DNA of 64,000 nucleotides from Boswellia sacra. Its lineage: Eukaryota; Streptophyta; Magnoliopsida; Sapindales; Burseraceae. This document shows, piece after piece, positions 24,080-36,500 of the stretch. A model generated the notes under the pieces. That model worked only from the letters and a program-made list of their open reading frames with translations, was not told the DNA's origin and did not search any database. The stretch is from NCBI GenBank assembly GCA_013180625.2, contig SNVD02010008.1:1-64000 (forward strand). Reading direction: 5' to 3'. Every line of letters begins with the position of its first letter. Positions within the stretch are counted from its first letter, which is position 1. The translations under genes and the position numbers were made by a program.

Positions 24080-24316
24080 ATTAGAACAATAGGATCGGAT
24101 AAAAGCATAAGATAGTGTAAGAAATATTCAAAAAGTAATAATTATAAAAGCGTATAAACAAAGCGTATGACTTAAATAAAAAGTTGGAAATGTGGAAAAT
24201 AAGAGATGAGTATAACTTACTTTATTGAAAAATTTCTTTAAAAAGATTACAAGAGAACTTGTAAGGCAAAGTCTCATTCTTTTCTAGGCGATGCCCTCTC
24301 TTTGGTTACAAGACTC

Positions 24317-24324
24317 CTTATATA
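24317..24324 (-). promoter_or_regulatory. Putative TATA box in the downstream intergenic region
   Basis: The minus strand reads TATATAAG, followed by GAGTC, at the place where caulimovirids keep the promoter for the genome-length RNA. The same box occurs at 31944-31951 and in the loop of the inverted repeat near 22317. Confidence 0.5.
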
Positions 24325-24599
24325 GACTTAGTGACGGACTTAAAAACTTTTGGAATCCAATGACATGATTAATGACTTTAACTAATGGTACACAAAAGAG
24401 ACACATTGATTACAAGTTTTGATGAATTGACTCAATTATAGACATCTTTTACTATTTTTTATAATATTGAATATAAATCAAAGAAACGTGGACACTTCTA
24501 CTTGTCTTCTTTTGGCATGAGATATGCTTGCTTTACTTTTCCACCGCCTTTCTTGAAAGTGAGTTAGATATGAGTTGGATATGCTTGACTCTATTGCTT

Positions 24600-25845
24600 A
24601 TAGATCATAAGGATCTTGGAAAAATAGTCCAACAAAAGAATCTTCGTCTGGATTTTCTAGAGTACTGTTGGATGAGCTATCCAAAATCTGTTGAATAAGT
24701 GCTATTAATTACTTAAGCTGTTCACTTTTTGATTTCTTCTTTTTGAAACTTTTTGAAGATGTTGACTTATCATGGGCTTGGACTTCTATTTTTGATGGAT
24801 TATTGGGCTTGATTGATTTCTCCTTAGGCTTAGGCTGAGATTGAATAGGTTTTTTACCTATCTTAAGCAATTTGTTGAATATTTTGGACTGAGCATCTTC
24901 AAATATCATACTTATCCCACCATTTGATCCTAAATTCTCTAACCAATCACAAATAACAATCTGAATAATAGGACTCAATAGTATATGACCAGGATAAAAT
25001 TTAAGAAATTTGAAAATCTATTATGAAAATTGATCTGTTGGATAAAAGGTTGGTCTGAAACATCAGCATGTTTTTTGTAATAAGGAAAGGATAATTGATT
25101 AATCTCTTCTGGATAAATTGATGGATTAGCTCCTAAATAATTCTACCATTCTAGGAACCAGGATGAATAAAACTTTTGACACTTAGTATCAAAATGAGTA
25201 AACCACGAATGATAAAATGTTCTAAGATAAAACATATTAAACCGGGCTTTTTGATAATCTATATAATTATAACCATTTAGTTCATAAGGAATTGATAAAG
25301 CAAATTGGTCCATATGGATTGATACCAAATTCTCTAGGGGTTTCAACTTTCTTTATTTTACAGGTTGAACAAGAAATTTGATCTAGATTCTTTAGATCTT
25401 TATGATGGACTATCTCTACACTATCAATATCAACTAGAATTAACTCATAAAATTGGCAATTTTTCAATGGATTATCGGTAATATATTGGCAATCTGGAAG
25501 GAATAATCTTTGAGTAAGGGTTTTCAATTCAACTAAAGAAACTAACTTAGTGTACTAAGTAACTTGGAGATGTTGACGTTGACTTTTGATAATATAATTG
25601 GACTTTTGAATAGATGAAGCTACCTGGATAGATGACCCAGTTGCTAATTGAATACTTGGTTGGGTAGATGACGCAGCTACAACTTGACAAAATGATAAGG
25701 GAGGATATTCAGCTAAAACTGAATAAGTGTTTGCAATAGGGACTTTGCCCACACCTGTAACTTGAATAGACTGATTAGTTTTTGCCATGATGTAATCATT
25801 TGCCTTCATAATCTTTTTGTCTGACATTTTGAATATTCTCACCAA
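24600..25845 (-). pseudogene. Pararetrovirus ORF2 (unknown function), V1
   Basis: A second reading frame follows RNase H after a short gap. It is broken into at least four open pieces: 25845-25555 (starts MVRIFKMSDKKIMKANDYIM), 25527-25282 (CQYITDNPLKNCQFYELILV and a C-x2-C), 25346-25143 (RTFYHSWFTHFDTKCQKFY) and 24978-24709 (a Lys/Ser-rich tail ending KSKSEQLK). I do not know its function. The basic tail suggests nucleic-acid binding, and position fits the extra ORF of florendovirus-like genomes or a distant transactivator-like gene. Confidence 0.55.
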
Positions 25846-25849
25846 GTGT

Positions 25850-27760
25850 TTCGCTCTTTGATTTTGTTATGTAAAAATTCTCTTGTTAAGAAATCTAGAA
25901 TATAATTATTTTTCTATTTAATAAATTCAATTTTAAAATCAAATACAGATAAAATTGCCTGCCATCTTGCAAAAAATAGTTTAGAAAGTAAATTTTTTAC
26001 ATCTTTTTGTAAAACCTCTTTTGTAGATTTGCAATCAATCCGAAGTAAAAATCCTTTGTTGAACAAATCATCTTGAAATTTTATAATACATAAAACAATT
26101 GATAAAATTTCTTTCTTAATAGTTGAGTAATTCTTTTGTGGTCCGAGTCATAATCCTGAATGATATCTAACTAAATCTTCTTTACTTGATTATGATAGTT
26201 TTTGTTTAAGGATGCCTCCATATCCTATTTCTGAGGCATTTGTTTCTACAATCACCACAAATGCATCAGGATGTGGAATTCCTAAGCAATGAAGCGTTTT
26301 GACATTTTCTTTTAAAATTTTGACTATACTAGTATGTTGATCCGTCTGGGGCAAATGATTTTTTTGAAGTCTTTGAAATTAAGGTTTGCATAATTTTCTA
26401 AGATTTAGAAAGAAATCTGAGACATAATTCAAAGATCCTAAGAATCTTTGTAATTGATTCTTATCTTTAATTTCATCTGAAAATTTGTCAGCAAATTCTA
26501 TTGCTCTTTGGACAGATTTTATTGTCCCTTGATGTATGTCATATCCTAAAAATCTTATCTTTGCTTGAAATAACTTCATTTTGGGGGCAGAAATAACTAG
26601 ACCACTTTTCTTGACTACATAAAAGAATGTTTTTAAATATTTAAAATGTTGCTCTATTACTTCAGAGAAGATTAATATATCACCTATATATATTATAACA
26701 AATTTTGTATAAGGGTTGAATATATCATTCATAATGTGTAGAAATTCAGATGGAACAATTTTTAGTTCAAGTGGCATTACATTCCATTCGTAATGCCCAA
26801 ATGAAACTCTAAAGGCTGTTTTATATTTATCTTGATCTGCAATTTGAACTTGCCAAAATCCACTTTTCATATCAAATTTTGAAAATAATATTGCATCAAA
26901 AAGTCTATTGACTAAGTCTCATTTATTAGGAGTAGGATATCTAATCCATCATAATACTTTATTTAATGGTTTATAATCGATTACTAATCTTGAAACTCCT
27001 CTTTCTAATTCAGGTTTTTTATTAACATAAAATGTTGCACGACTCTAAGGTGATTTTGATTCTCTTATTAATTTCTTTTTTAATAAATCTTGAATTACTC
27101 TTGACAATATTGTAATAATTCTTGATTCATTTGAATTGGCCTAACTTTTGTTGGAATTTGTTTATTATTAAATTCTTTGATATATGGTAGAGTAACTATA
27201 TGTTTTTTTCTATTCCAAAATTGATTAGGCAAATCTGAGCATACTTCCTTTCTAAATTAATTTTCAATCTATTCTATATCTTCTTTAATATTAGGCTTTT
27301 CTAATTGTTCTTCAATTCTTTTATATTTAATTTCCTTTTGTAGATAATTAATATGATGTTTTTTGTTAATTATTAAATTAATTTGTTTAGTGATTGTATT
27401 TTGTTATGGTAATTAAATTTCTTTAGTATCTATTGGTGATAAAAATTTAAAGCTTATTTTTGTTTACATAATATCATATGAATTCCTTGACTATCAACTT
27501 TAAATGGATGTATTTGTGTTAAAAATGAAGTTCCTAGAATAATATTTTGACTAAGATTTTTTACTAATATAGATGTTGTTTTAAAGTAATATCCTTGATT
27601 ACATATTTTGACTTTTGATAATTTATACGTGACTTCTGGACATTCCATTTGTACCATGTAATCTTTTATATGTTTTCTTATAATATTGTGTTAAAATAAG
27701 ACCTTCTCTAAGACAATTTTAGTCTACTCCTGAGTCAACTAAAGCAATTGTTTCTATTTG
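25850..27760 (-). pseudogene. V1 protease, reverse transcriptase and RNase H
   Basis: In minus order: aspartic protease with a DSG motif near 27735, interrupted by a stop a few codons on; its C-terminal part open at 27657-27454 (NIILGTSFLTQI); RT fingers in broken frames to about 26880; RT palm and thumb open at 26870-26379 (MKSGFWQVQIADQDKYKTAF). There the catalytic block reads IIYIGDILIF, so the first catalytic aspartate is glycine. RNase H runs from 26378 to about 25850 with several stops. It would have processed the polyprotein and copied the genome RNA. Confidence 0.85.
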
Positions 27761-28239
27761 TAAATAATTATATATGTGTAATAATATTCCTATGTACCAT
27801 TTTTATAATTAATTTTGTCTATAATTTGTACATAATCTATTTCTGTTTGTGAACTAGCTAGAAGCTAAATTTTTATCTTTATTTTAGATTCAAGTATTGT
27901 TAATCTAGTTTGAGTTTAGAATTGTTCTAATTGTTGATTTTGAATTTCTTTTATTTGTTCCTTTAAATTTCTAATTTCTTGCTGCAATTCTCCTGTAGTA
28001 ACTTGTTTGAATAAAGTTTGTAATGGATATTTATTCCATATTTTGTTTAAACTAAATGTTTTTGGAGTCTTAATACCATTTTCTTGCTCTAAAATTTCTT
28101 TTAATCTTATTAAATATTCTCTTTTTATATTCGGATCTTCAATTTTTTATCAATAATATCCAATAATATTATTTATCAGTATTTTTAATAATCACATTAA
28201 TTTGCTTACTGTTACGTAATCCTTCTGTATAATTTTAAG

Positions 28240-29850
28240 ATTTACTGCTTTCCGAAGCGTTATCAGTATCTTGGATGTCTAGAATATCATTATCATCATC
28301 ACTAATGGTGGATTCTTGACTAGATTGTTCACCAATAATAATTTATTAATTTTATCTCTTTAGTTCATCTTGGTCATTCAAAAGTTCTTTGATTTTATTA
28401 TCCTTTTTACATTGTTTTGATGTATGACCAGATTGCCTACAATTCTAACATATTAATTGCTTTTTAGACTTTGAATAATTCTTCTTAAGATTGTACTTTT
28501 CTGATTTTTCTTATAATATTGATTGCCAAATTGACTTTTATAAAATTTTTTTGATTTATTCTTCTTATATTTCTTAGAATATGATGGTGGCTTAAGATTT
28601 TGATAACCATATTGTTCACAAAATGATCCCATTGTTTTGCTAAAACTTTATATTTTTTTTCTCTTTTTGATCTTAACATATTGCTAAACCTTCTTTTTTA
28701 ATAAAAGCAAATAATTGATCATATATTATATTATCCCAAGGAATTGAATTTTCCCATGTTATTTCTGTTAGTTTATTGATTATTTTTTTTTATAAAAGAG
28801 TTTTGGTAATCTTGCAATAAATCTTTCTTTCCAGAAAGAAGCATTGCGGTGTTGTTTTTTAAATATATTTGTTATAAATACATCTTTATACCATCTGAAA
28901 TCTCCTAAAGTTGGACATCTAAGATTTATTAAAATTATTTTTGAACTAGCTAACTCTTTTTTAGGATTTCTTATGAAATGCATTCAGATTGTATATATTA
29001 ATACTTTTATAGCATTTTGAGTTCCTTGAATAGTTACAAACCCATCTTCATCTTCTACTTGAGTTTTTTTAACATGATTAAATATTATTTGTTGATTATT
29101 AAATCCTATACAATTATCTCACCAATATTTTAATGATCTTGTAAAACCTACAACTAATAACTTAGCAGCCTCATGATCACTTGTTTTATACGCTTTATGA
29201 GTATATGTCATTCCCATTTCTTGTAAGGTATTAATTATTTAATATTCTAATTTACCATCTATATTCCATTCATAAATTGAATCACCTGCATATTTATTAG
29301 AAATAAATTGTTTTCTCTCTTCATACAATATATCTAGTGGAGTAGGTCTTGGATAATATATTATTGTAGGGGCTTGTTTCCATTTATCTTTTCTAGTTAT
29401 TTTATTAATTTCATTAATATCTTCAGATGTTGTAATAGATTGAGTATCATTTTGTTGATTTTGATCTATAAAATTAATATTATTGGAAGAACTTAGTAAT
29501 ATTCTAAGTTCTTGATTAATCTGATCAATTAAGTCTATTTTAGGAAGTTTTATTGGTGTATTGTTTTGTTAAACTAGTTTAAATAGTGGTAGAGATATAT
29601 CTTGAGGAAATGTTACGGGTTGGTTTAATTTAGTATTATCTATTTGATCTTTTATTATTGTAACTTATTTAGACACAGTATGTAATAATTGATTATGAAA
29701 ATTATTTTGTTCATAAATTTTTTTAATATCTCCTAACGTCGCAGTTTCATTGTCTGGTTTATTTGATCCTTTTTTGAATAGTGTTGATAAAATCTCTGTC
29801 TCATTTATTCTAATCTTAATTTGTTCCAGGGGTGGGTGTATTGATTGAAT
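28240..29850 (-). pseudogene. V1 capsid protein region with CCHC knuckle
   Basis: Minus-strand blocks match the inverted copy in segment D. 28983-28780 holds ILINLRCPTLGDFRWYKDVF and NASFWKERFIARLPKLF, the conserved core I associate with plant pararetrovirus capsid. A CCHC knuckle (28409-28450) lies near the C terminus, but a stop codon stands between its first two cysteines. An acidic stretch follows (around 28250-28330). It would package the genome. It is broken by several stops. Confidence 0.75.
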
Positions 29851-29859
29851 TATTCTATG

Positions 29860-31353
29860 TTATATAGTTTCCCATTTTTTAAATTCATTTATTTGAACAT
29901 TGGCATTTGGACTTTTATATGGTAATTGAATATTATATTTTGATGCATACATGTTAAACCAAATAAAGAAAGGAATGTTGATTTTTAATCTTTTCATCTC
30001 ATTACACCATTCTTCCCTAATTTTTTCAGTTTTTTGTTTAGTAAATGTATTAAAATACCATTTTCTTTTAAGATTATTTCCTTCTTGTATTAAATCACTT
30101 CTTAAATATTCTTTATTAATTTCAAAGTCTTCTTTTTGAATAGTATTAATAGTTTGAAAATTTGATTGCGTAGGTGACATTGGTGGTGATTGATTAACTA
30201 GTTCTGCTACAGGTGTTGTATAATTTACTGTATAAGGAGAGTTATTATTTATTTCACTTGATCGTGTACTTCTATAGTTAAAACTACTGGTTTTTGGTAA
30301 TGAAAACGAACTCCTAGCAGATTTAATATCAGAATAAGTTGATGAAGTTTCTCCTATTCTTAATGAATTAAATCTTAATAACATATTTCCTTCTGGATTT
30401 TGACTACTTTGTGCTATTTCTTTTTGTGCTATATTTCTTGGTGGTAACGGATTATCTATTTGCCAAACTTCTGGTATTGTAATTTCATTCCATTTAAGTA
30501 ATTTCGGTGTATAAGCTGATGTTGAAGTATTTTCTTCTGTTTCTACTGTTAATATTGTAGTTTCTCCTATAGTATCTTGTAATCTACATCTAGGATTGAA
30601 TTCTGAACTAGTTCGTTTAAAATATATTCTATAAAGTAATAAATATCCATGTCTATTTTGTGTAAAAACTGATTCTGATAAATGAATATTTAAAATTAAT
30701 ATATGTAATATTGTTGGATCATGTAGACTAACTTGGAGATTTGGAGCACAATTAAAATAAATAGCACCGTTACAAAGGTTTGAATGTATTACTCCTAATA
30801 AGAAGTCTTGAAATTTTAATAATATTTTATCTCTTAATAACATTAACATGGGAGAATCTATTCCTATTTTTGATAATGGTTTGATGGCTATTTGTATCAA
30901 TCCAAAGTGAATATAATTAAATCCTTTTTGTTTATAATTTTCTATAGCTAGTTGAGTAGGTAATCTTATTTCTTCAAATTCATTTTGTAAAGTTAAAGTT
31001 TCTTCCTATTCTTTATTGAATAAGCAGTTTTAAAATCAAAAGTTCCTATTTCATAAATACTATATGGTGAAATATTAGGTAATGTATTTTTGTTTAAACT
31101 TTGTTTAACATTAGTGATTTTTTGTCATAATTTCCCTTGAACTAATTACCTTGGATGTTTTTCTAGATTTAGAATTTAGATATTTTCTAACTGTAGATGC
31201 AATTTTTGAATTATTAATAACTTCAAATTTTAGCACATAAATCTTCTTAGGACAAGAAATGCTACGAGAACACTCAAGGCTTACCAACAGTCTCACGCTC
31301 TCTCTCTTAGCTGTCGGGAACACTTGGCTTACCAACGTATGCACAGCTCTCAT
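29860..31353 (-). pseudogene. V1 movement protein region
   Basis: The longest open viral frame (30900-29860, 346 codons) begins inside a 30K-superfamily movement-protein core: SPMLMLLRDKILLKFQDFLL, the LCNGAIYFNC block and VSLHDP, followed by a Ser/Thr/Pro-rich linker and a basic C terminus leading to the capsid. Upstream coding continues to about 31100 with a stop near 31012 and a frame change. Around 31255-31345 two ~45-base blocks with GGCTTACCAAC look duplicated. Movement proteins open plasmodesmata for cell-to-cell spread. The copy is disrupted. Confidence 0.7.
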
Positions 31354-31693
31354 TGCTACCTAGCCCTATCCTTCAAATCTTATATACTAAAATTTTCTTT
31401 TACTAATAATTCTAAAATGATATGTATGATTAGAATTTCTCTAAATTCTATCTCTTTCGCAAAGCGTCCAATAGTGTGTTTCTAAATCTAAAATATGATA
31501 CTTAAGATAATCTAATTGGGAAATATATTCTAATTTATCTTTGTGTGATATGCTATACAAATTTCTTAAAAGATAATTTCGTATTGTTTTAAGTTCAATT
31601 TTATGTATTCTAATATGTGCTCTTAATTCACTTTTCTCTATCGTTGACTTAAGATTTTAATGTATGAAATCTAATGTAAATTGAAACTACTTG

Positions 31694-31705
31694 GCTCTGA
31701 TACCA
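31694..31705 (-). other. Pararetrovirus primer-binding site of V1
   Basis: The minus strand reads TGGTATCAGAGC, a perfect iMet complement. In Caulimoviridae this is where minus-strand DNA starts and is the conventional genome position 1. It defines the left end of V1 and the orientation of the cluster. Confidence 0.85.
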
Positions 31706-32760
31706 CTTAGAATAACAGGATCAGATAAAAGCATAAAATAGTGCAAGAAATATTTGAAAAGTAATGATTATAAAAGCATATAAACAAAGCGTATGACTTA
31801 AATAACAAGTTAGAAATGTGGAAAAAAAGAGATGAGTAAAACTTACTTTATTGAAAACTTTCTTTGAAAAGATTACAAGAGAACTTGTAAGGCAAAATAC
31901 TCACTCTTTTCTAGTCGATGCCCTCTCTTTGGTTGCAGGACTCCTTATATAGACTTAGTGCTGGACTTTAAAACTTTTGAAATCTAATGACATGATTAAT
32001 GACATTGACTAATGGGTACACAAAAGAGACACATTGATTACAAGTTTTGATGATTTGACTCAATTATACACATCTTTTACTGCTTTTGAGAATATTGAAT
32101 ATACATCAAAGAAACGTGGACACTTCTACTTGTCTTCTTTTGGCATGAGATATGATTGCTTTACTTTTACACCACCTTTCTAGAGAGTGAGTTGGACACG
32201 AGTTGAATATGCTTGACTTGATTGCTTATAGATCATAAGGATCTTGGAAAAATGGTCCACCAAATGGATCTTCATTTGGATTTTCTAGAGTACTATCAGA
32301 TGAGCTGTCTGAAATCTGTTGAATAAGTGCCATTAATTGCTTGCGCTGTTCACTTTTTGACTTCTTCTTTTTGAAAATTTTTGAAGATGTTGACTATCAT
32401 GAGCTTGGGCTTTTATTTTTGATGGAGTATTAGGCTTGATTGATTTTTTCTTGGGCTTGGGCTAAGATTGAATAGGCTTTTTACCGGTCTTAAGCCATTG
32501 TTGAATATTTTCGACTGAGCATATTGAAATATCATACACCATTTGATCCTAAATTCTATGACTAATCATAAATAACAATTTGAATAATAGGACTCAATAG
32601 TATATAACCAGGATAAAATCCAGAAAATTTGAAAATCTATATGAAATTTGATATGTTGGATAAAAGGTCGGTCTGGAACATCAGCATGTTTTTTTGTAAT
32701 AAGAAAATGAAAATTGATTAATTTGTTCTAGATAAATTGATGGATTAGTCACCACTATGT
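31706..32760 (-). mobile_element. Pararetrovirus segment C: intergenic region and ORF2 end
   Basis: The sequence upstream of the V1 primer site repeats the end of V1 (about 24080-25110): intergenic DNA, then the ORF2 tail (32220-32700, diverged and frameshifted). So V1 is terminally redundant, as if more than one genome length of a circular or concatemeric molecule integrated. The joint with segment D is at about 32760. Confidence 0.8.
31944..31951 (-). promoter_or_regulatory. Putative TATA box upstream of V1
   Basis: The minus strand reads TATATAAG about 240 bases before the V1 primer site, the arrangement expected for the promoter of the genome-length RNA. Only motif and spacing support it. 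Confidence 0.55.
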
Positions 32761-33350
32761 AAACCGGTTCAACAAAATACACCAATAAAACTTCCTAAAA
32801 AACACTTGATTGATCAGATTAATAAAAAACTTAAAATACTACCAAGTTTTTCCAATAATATTAATATTATAGATCAAAATCAACAAAGTGATACTCAATC
32901 TATTACAACATCTGAAGATATTAATGAAATTAATAAAATAACTAGAAAAGATAAATAGAAACAAGGCTTCTACAAGAACATATTATCCAAGACCTACTCC
33001 AACAGATATATTGTATGAAGAAAGAAAACAATTTATTTCAAACAAATATGTAGGTGATTTAATTTATGAATGAAATATAAATGGTAAATCAGAATATGAA
33101 ATAATTAATACCTTACAAGAAATGGGAATGACATCTACCGCTTATAAAGCTTATAAAACAAGTGATCATGAGGTTGCTAAGTTATTAGTTGCGGGTTTTA
33201 CAGAATCATTGAAATATTGGTGTAACAATTGTATAGGATTTAATAATCAATAAATAATACTTAATCATGTAGAAAAAACTCAAGTAGAAGACGAAGATGG
33301 GTTTGTAACTATTAAAAAACTCAAAATGCTGTAGAAGTATTAATATGTAC
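32761..33350 (+). mobile_element. Pararetrovirus segment D: inverted capsid fragment
   Basis: Plus-strand sequence equivalent to V1 minus positions about 29580-28985. It reads capsid-like blocks such as SDHEVAKLLVAGFTESLKYW and VEKTQVEDEDGFVT, with in-frame stops. It ends at about 33350, where repeat copy R2 begins. It is in opposite orientation to C and V1, so it came from a separate joining event or an inversion. Confidence 0.8.
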
Positions 33351-33473
33351 AATTTCAAGGCTCATGTTAATTATAAGTCTTTGTTATGACAAAATGGGGA
33401 AATTATGTACTAACTTCGAAGAATAAAATACTTGGCTACTTCTTTTTTTTAATGAAAAAAAATTGCCACAAGA
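33351..33473 (+). repeat. Repeat R, copy 2, left part before the CACTA element
   Basis: CTCATGTTAATTATAAGTC to CCACAAGA matches 7803-7925. The bases just left, ACAATTTC, are shared with R1, so the viral joint falls in or next to this microhomology. Confidence 0.8.
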
Positions 33474-33540
33474 CACTACAAAAAATAGTCTCATGTGCGT
33501 CGCCTATTTGCAACGGCATTAAGAGCAGCTGTAAATTAGA
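33474..33540 (+). repeat. CACTA left terminal inverted repeat and subterminal region
   Basis: CACTACAAAAAA followed by GTGCGTCGCC, GCAACGGC and TAGACGAC within 70 bases: the terminal repeat plus short GC-rich subterminal motifs of the sort bound by CACTA transposases. Confidence 0.8.
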
Positions 33541-36500
33541 CGACACCTGTACCCCAAATAAGGCAGAAATTCCCCTAACGCAGATGAGATATTAGCCCAA
33601 ATAAGGCAACAATCATAGAAATCAATTTCACATATTAATTGGTTTCCTCCTCTCCCGCTTCCTCCATTTCCATCTCAACCACGTTTCTTCTAATCTTGAT
33701 TAAGGTTTCCATTTCCATCTCTATTGCTTCTCCTCCATTTCCATCTAAAGTGCATTTTCTTCTCTTTCATTGTTTCCTAGATTAGGGTTTCACTAACTGA
33801 AACTTTTTAGTAAAGAGCACGACAATCGTTGATCCATTCAACACCACCGGAGGTGCTACACAGGGGCACGTCAATCATCGATCCCTTCATAAGTAATTTC
33901 CTGTCTGATCCTGTTCGTGGAGCTATTGAAGTTTCTGACCAACTGTCTGATATGTCTGTGCCCAGAGTTACGTCAATCCAGTGGTTAGATTTGTCAATCT
34001 AGAGTTTCTTACTTCATTTTTTGTCGATTTTTTCTGAGGTAATTCTAACATCATTCGATTTTCTTCTATATTTAATTGTTTATTTTCACTCTTTAATCTA
34101 CTCGATTTTTATCGGTTGCTTGTCATTTCACTGGAGCCTCATATTCTTCATCATTCACAGCCACAGAATAAGGTAAATCAATATCTATTAAGACTTTTGA
34201 GAAATACTGTGATGTTAATTGATTGATTGATGAAGTGTTTGAGAAGGATTATGTTGATTTGTGAATTAAACTGGTAGGCTTTGTTTGCAGAATAAATTGT
34301 GAAATTTTTGTTTTATTGAGGCCTTTGGTATCTCATCATGAGCTATATATAAAATAGGACTGATTTTACAATCATTGAAGCCACGTGAAAAGTACATGTG
34401 GGGTCAAACAATTAGAAAATTAGAGATGTATACAATGAGTGGAGTTATATATGCTGAACTAATTTTTCTTGGATTTGTTTAAGTTTTATAAGGCTGTGTA
34501 GATTTGTTGTCATGTGGATTTGTTTCTGCCAGTTAAGGTTATCTATGATTTGGATTTTGAAAGTATTTTTTCTTTGGTAGAGAACCAAATTAAAATCAAA
34601 AGAAAACACTTATAATTAAAGGTGCTATCCAAACGGTACTTTTAATCAAGAGAATACATGGAACAATTTGAGAGTTGGCAAGCAGTGAAAACCCCCATGA
34701 AAAAGTATGTTTTAATACATAATTAACAACTCGAAAACACTTTTTGATTCTGAGATATGAATGGTGAAAATGGAGAAACTAATGTAATTATGTTTTCCCT
34801 GCTTTTTGTCTTTCCTTTCTTAAAACTTGAAAATGGGGTTATGTATTTTCAAAATTATGTGCATTTCAAAATGGTTGCTTAATGCATTTTTCATGTTTTC
34901 TAAATTCAAGAAAGAGAAAAATTTTTTCAGGAAATTACATAAATGAACAACCCCAATGTATTTGAATTCTCTGTTTGAATACTAATTTTCCCTTTACTTG
35001 CACTGAAGCACCATTTCTAATCTTCACTTACTGATGCTACTGCTGTGTCTATATCTATGATAATTGTTTTATCTGTTTTGTGATTAGTACAGTTACTACT
35101 TAGCAACCATAATCTTACTTTGTTCAGACGTGGTTTCAGATCCATGAAATTAATCCTTTAACCTTTTTTTTTCCTGCACAACTGTCTAAAGCAATACTTG
35201 CTTTTCTTGTCACCTTGGGAAATGCTTCTCGTCCATATTTTTGTCATAGCTAAATGGATCTATTGGCATGTCAAAACATATCATTTCATATTTTCTAAAT
35301 CTTTTCTTAATGCATAACAATTTGAAACTTGATCTGGTCTGAAAAGTCATAATAAATGATATGTATGCATTGTGAATTCTAGACAATAATGATGAGTACC
35401 TTTTGAGAATGTAGTCATGTGTTTGAAAAAAATGCATGTTGCAAAATATGGCATTGTGAATAGCTCTTAAATGTGAGATTGAAGAGGACACACAGGTTGG
35501 TGTTGCAAACATTTGGAAATTTATCTGTGTGTAAAGGATTCCCCTGAAAACAACTTATGTTAACAAGTGTTGCCCTGCTCTGTTTAACTTTTTCCTTTGT
35601 TTCTTAGCACACCAATCAATCATAGTGCTACTCTTCAAAGACCTTGACCTGCATAGAGGTTCATCAGTCTAAATTTTAAAAGGTTTTATCTCTCTTCAAA
35701 TATCATCACTACTAAATCTTATTAAGGTACTTGTCCCACTGAGGTACTCTTAAACAACTTAGCAACAAATATGTTAGAATTTCATTTAGATTGATCTCGA
35801 ATTTATTGATGTTACCTATAGTTTGGACAATCAACATTTCAACAAGAATATCAAATAGAATTGTTTTGTTACATATAGAATAAAGTTTAGTTAGTCTTTT
35901 TTTATGTATAATTATGGATTCTGTGGACTTGAAACATGAGATCTATTTCCTTTGCTTCTTAGTATGACAAACTGTTGCCCTACCTTCCAAAGACTTGTGA
36001 GCTTTCTTTAGTATTTCTCTGGTTAAATGGAAATACCATGTAATTAAAAGTAATTTATATTATCATTACCTTACGTGATACAAATATAACCAAATTTATT
36101 TAAATTAATAAATTAGGCTGCTAGTAATGTAATTATGATTTTCCAATTGTTACTTTATTAGATTGACTATGTTATATCGATGCAGCATCTGTACTTACAG
36201 CTGTTAATGAATAGCTAAAAACTATTCGACGTTGAAACTTGAAAGTCGTCTTGACCGCTTCATCTAACTCCAATCTTGTTTGATAATTTCACATGGCTTT
36301 CATTTGATTCAAAATGGAAGCTAAATGATTGTTCATGACAACCTCCAAGAATGCAAAATACGCAGGAAGCTATGTGTATAAGAGCATGACCTGCATAATA
36401 GGAGCAGATACAAGGCTTTTATATATCTATATTATATATTTCCATAAAAATTTGTGGCTGCTTTATATTTCTCATTTGGTTCATGGATCTCTAACTAAAA

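Larger units (their letters stand above)
24068..31705 (-). mobile_element. Pararetrovirus genome unit V1, near complete
   Basis: From the primer-binding site at 31705 the minus strand reads leader, movement protein, capsid, protease, RT, RNase H, a separate ORF2 and an intergenic region, reaching a second, mutated primer site at 24068-24079. The bases next to both primer sites match (AGGATCAGATAAAAGCATAA and close variant). Unit length is about 7.63 kb, within the usual range for Caulimoviridae genomes. It is broken by many stops and frameshifts, so it is a fossil. Confidence 0.85.
19829..33350. mobile_element. Endogenous pararetrovirus (Caulimoviridae) cluster
   Basis: Five juxtaposed viral pieces in mixed orientation between repeat copies R1 and R2: A (minus, 19829-22287), B (plus, ~22360-24067), V1 (minus, 24068-31705, a whole genome unit), C (minus, 31706-32760) and D (plus, 32761-33350). 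No LTR, integrase or target duplication is seen, as expected for pararetroviruses, which integrate by illegitimate repair. All coding regions carry stops and frameshifts. Assignment rests on the MP-CP-PR-RT-RNase H order, the iMet primer site and a caulimovirid-type RT. The extra downstream ORF suggests a florendovirus-like genus, which I hold loosely. Confidence 0.88.

Noticed and set aside
19829..33350. Interpreting the cluster as a Ty3/gypsy element
   Set aside because: No LTR pair, no integrase and no target duplication. Gene order, the separate ORF2, intergenic promoter-like region and RT type fit Caulimoviridae.
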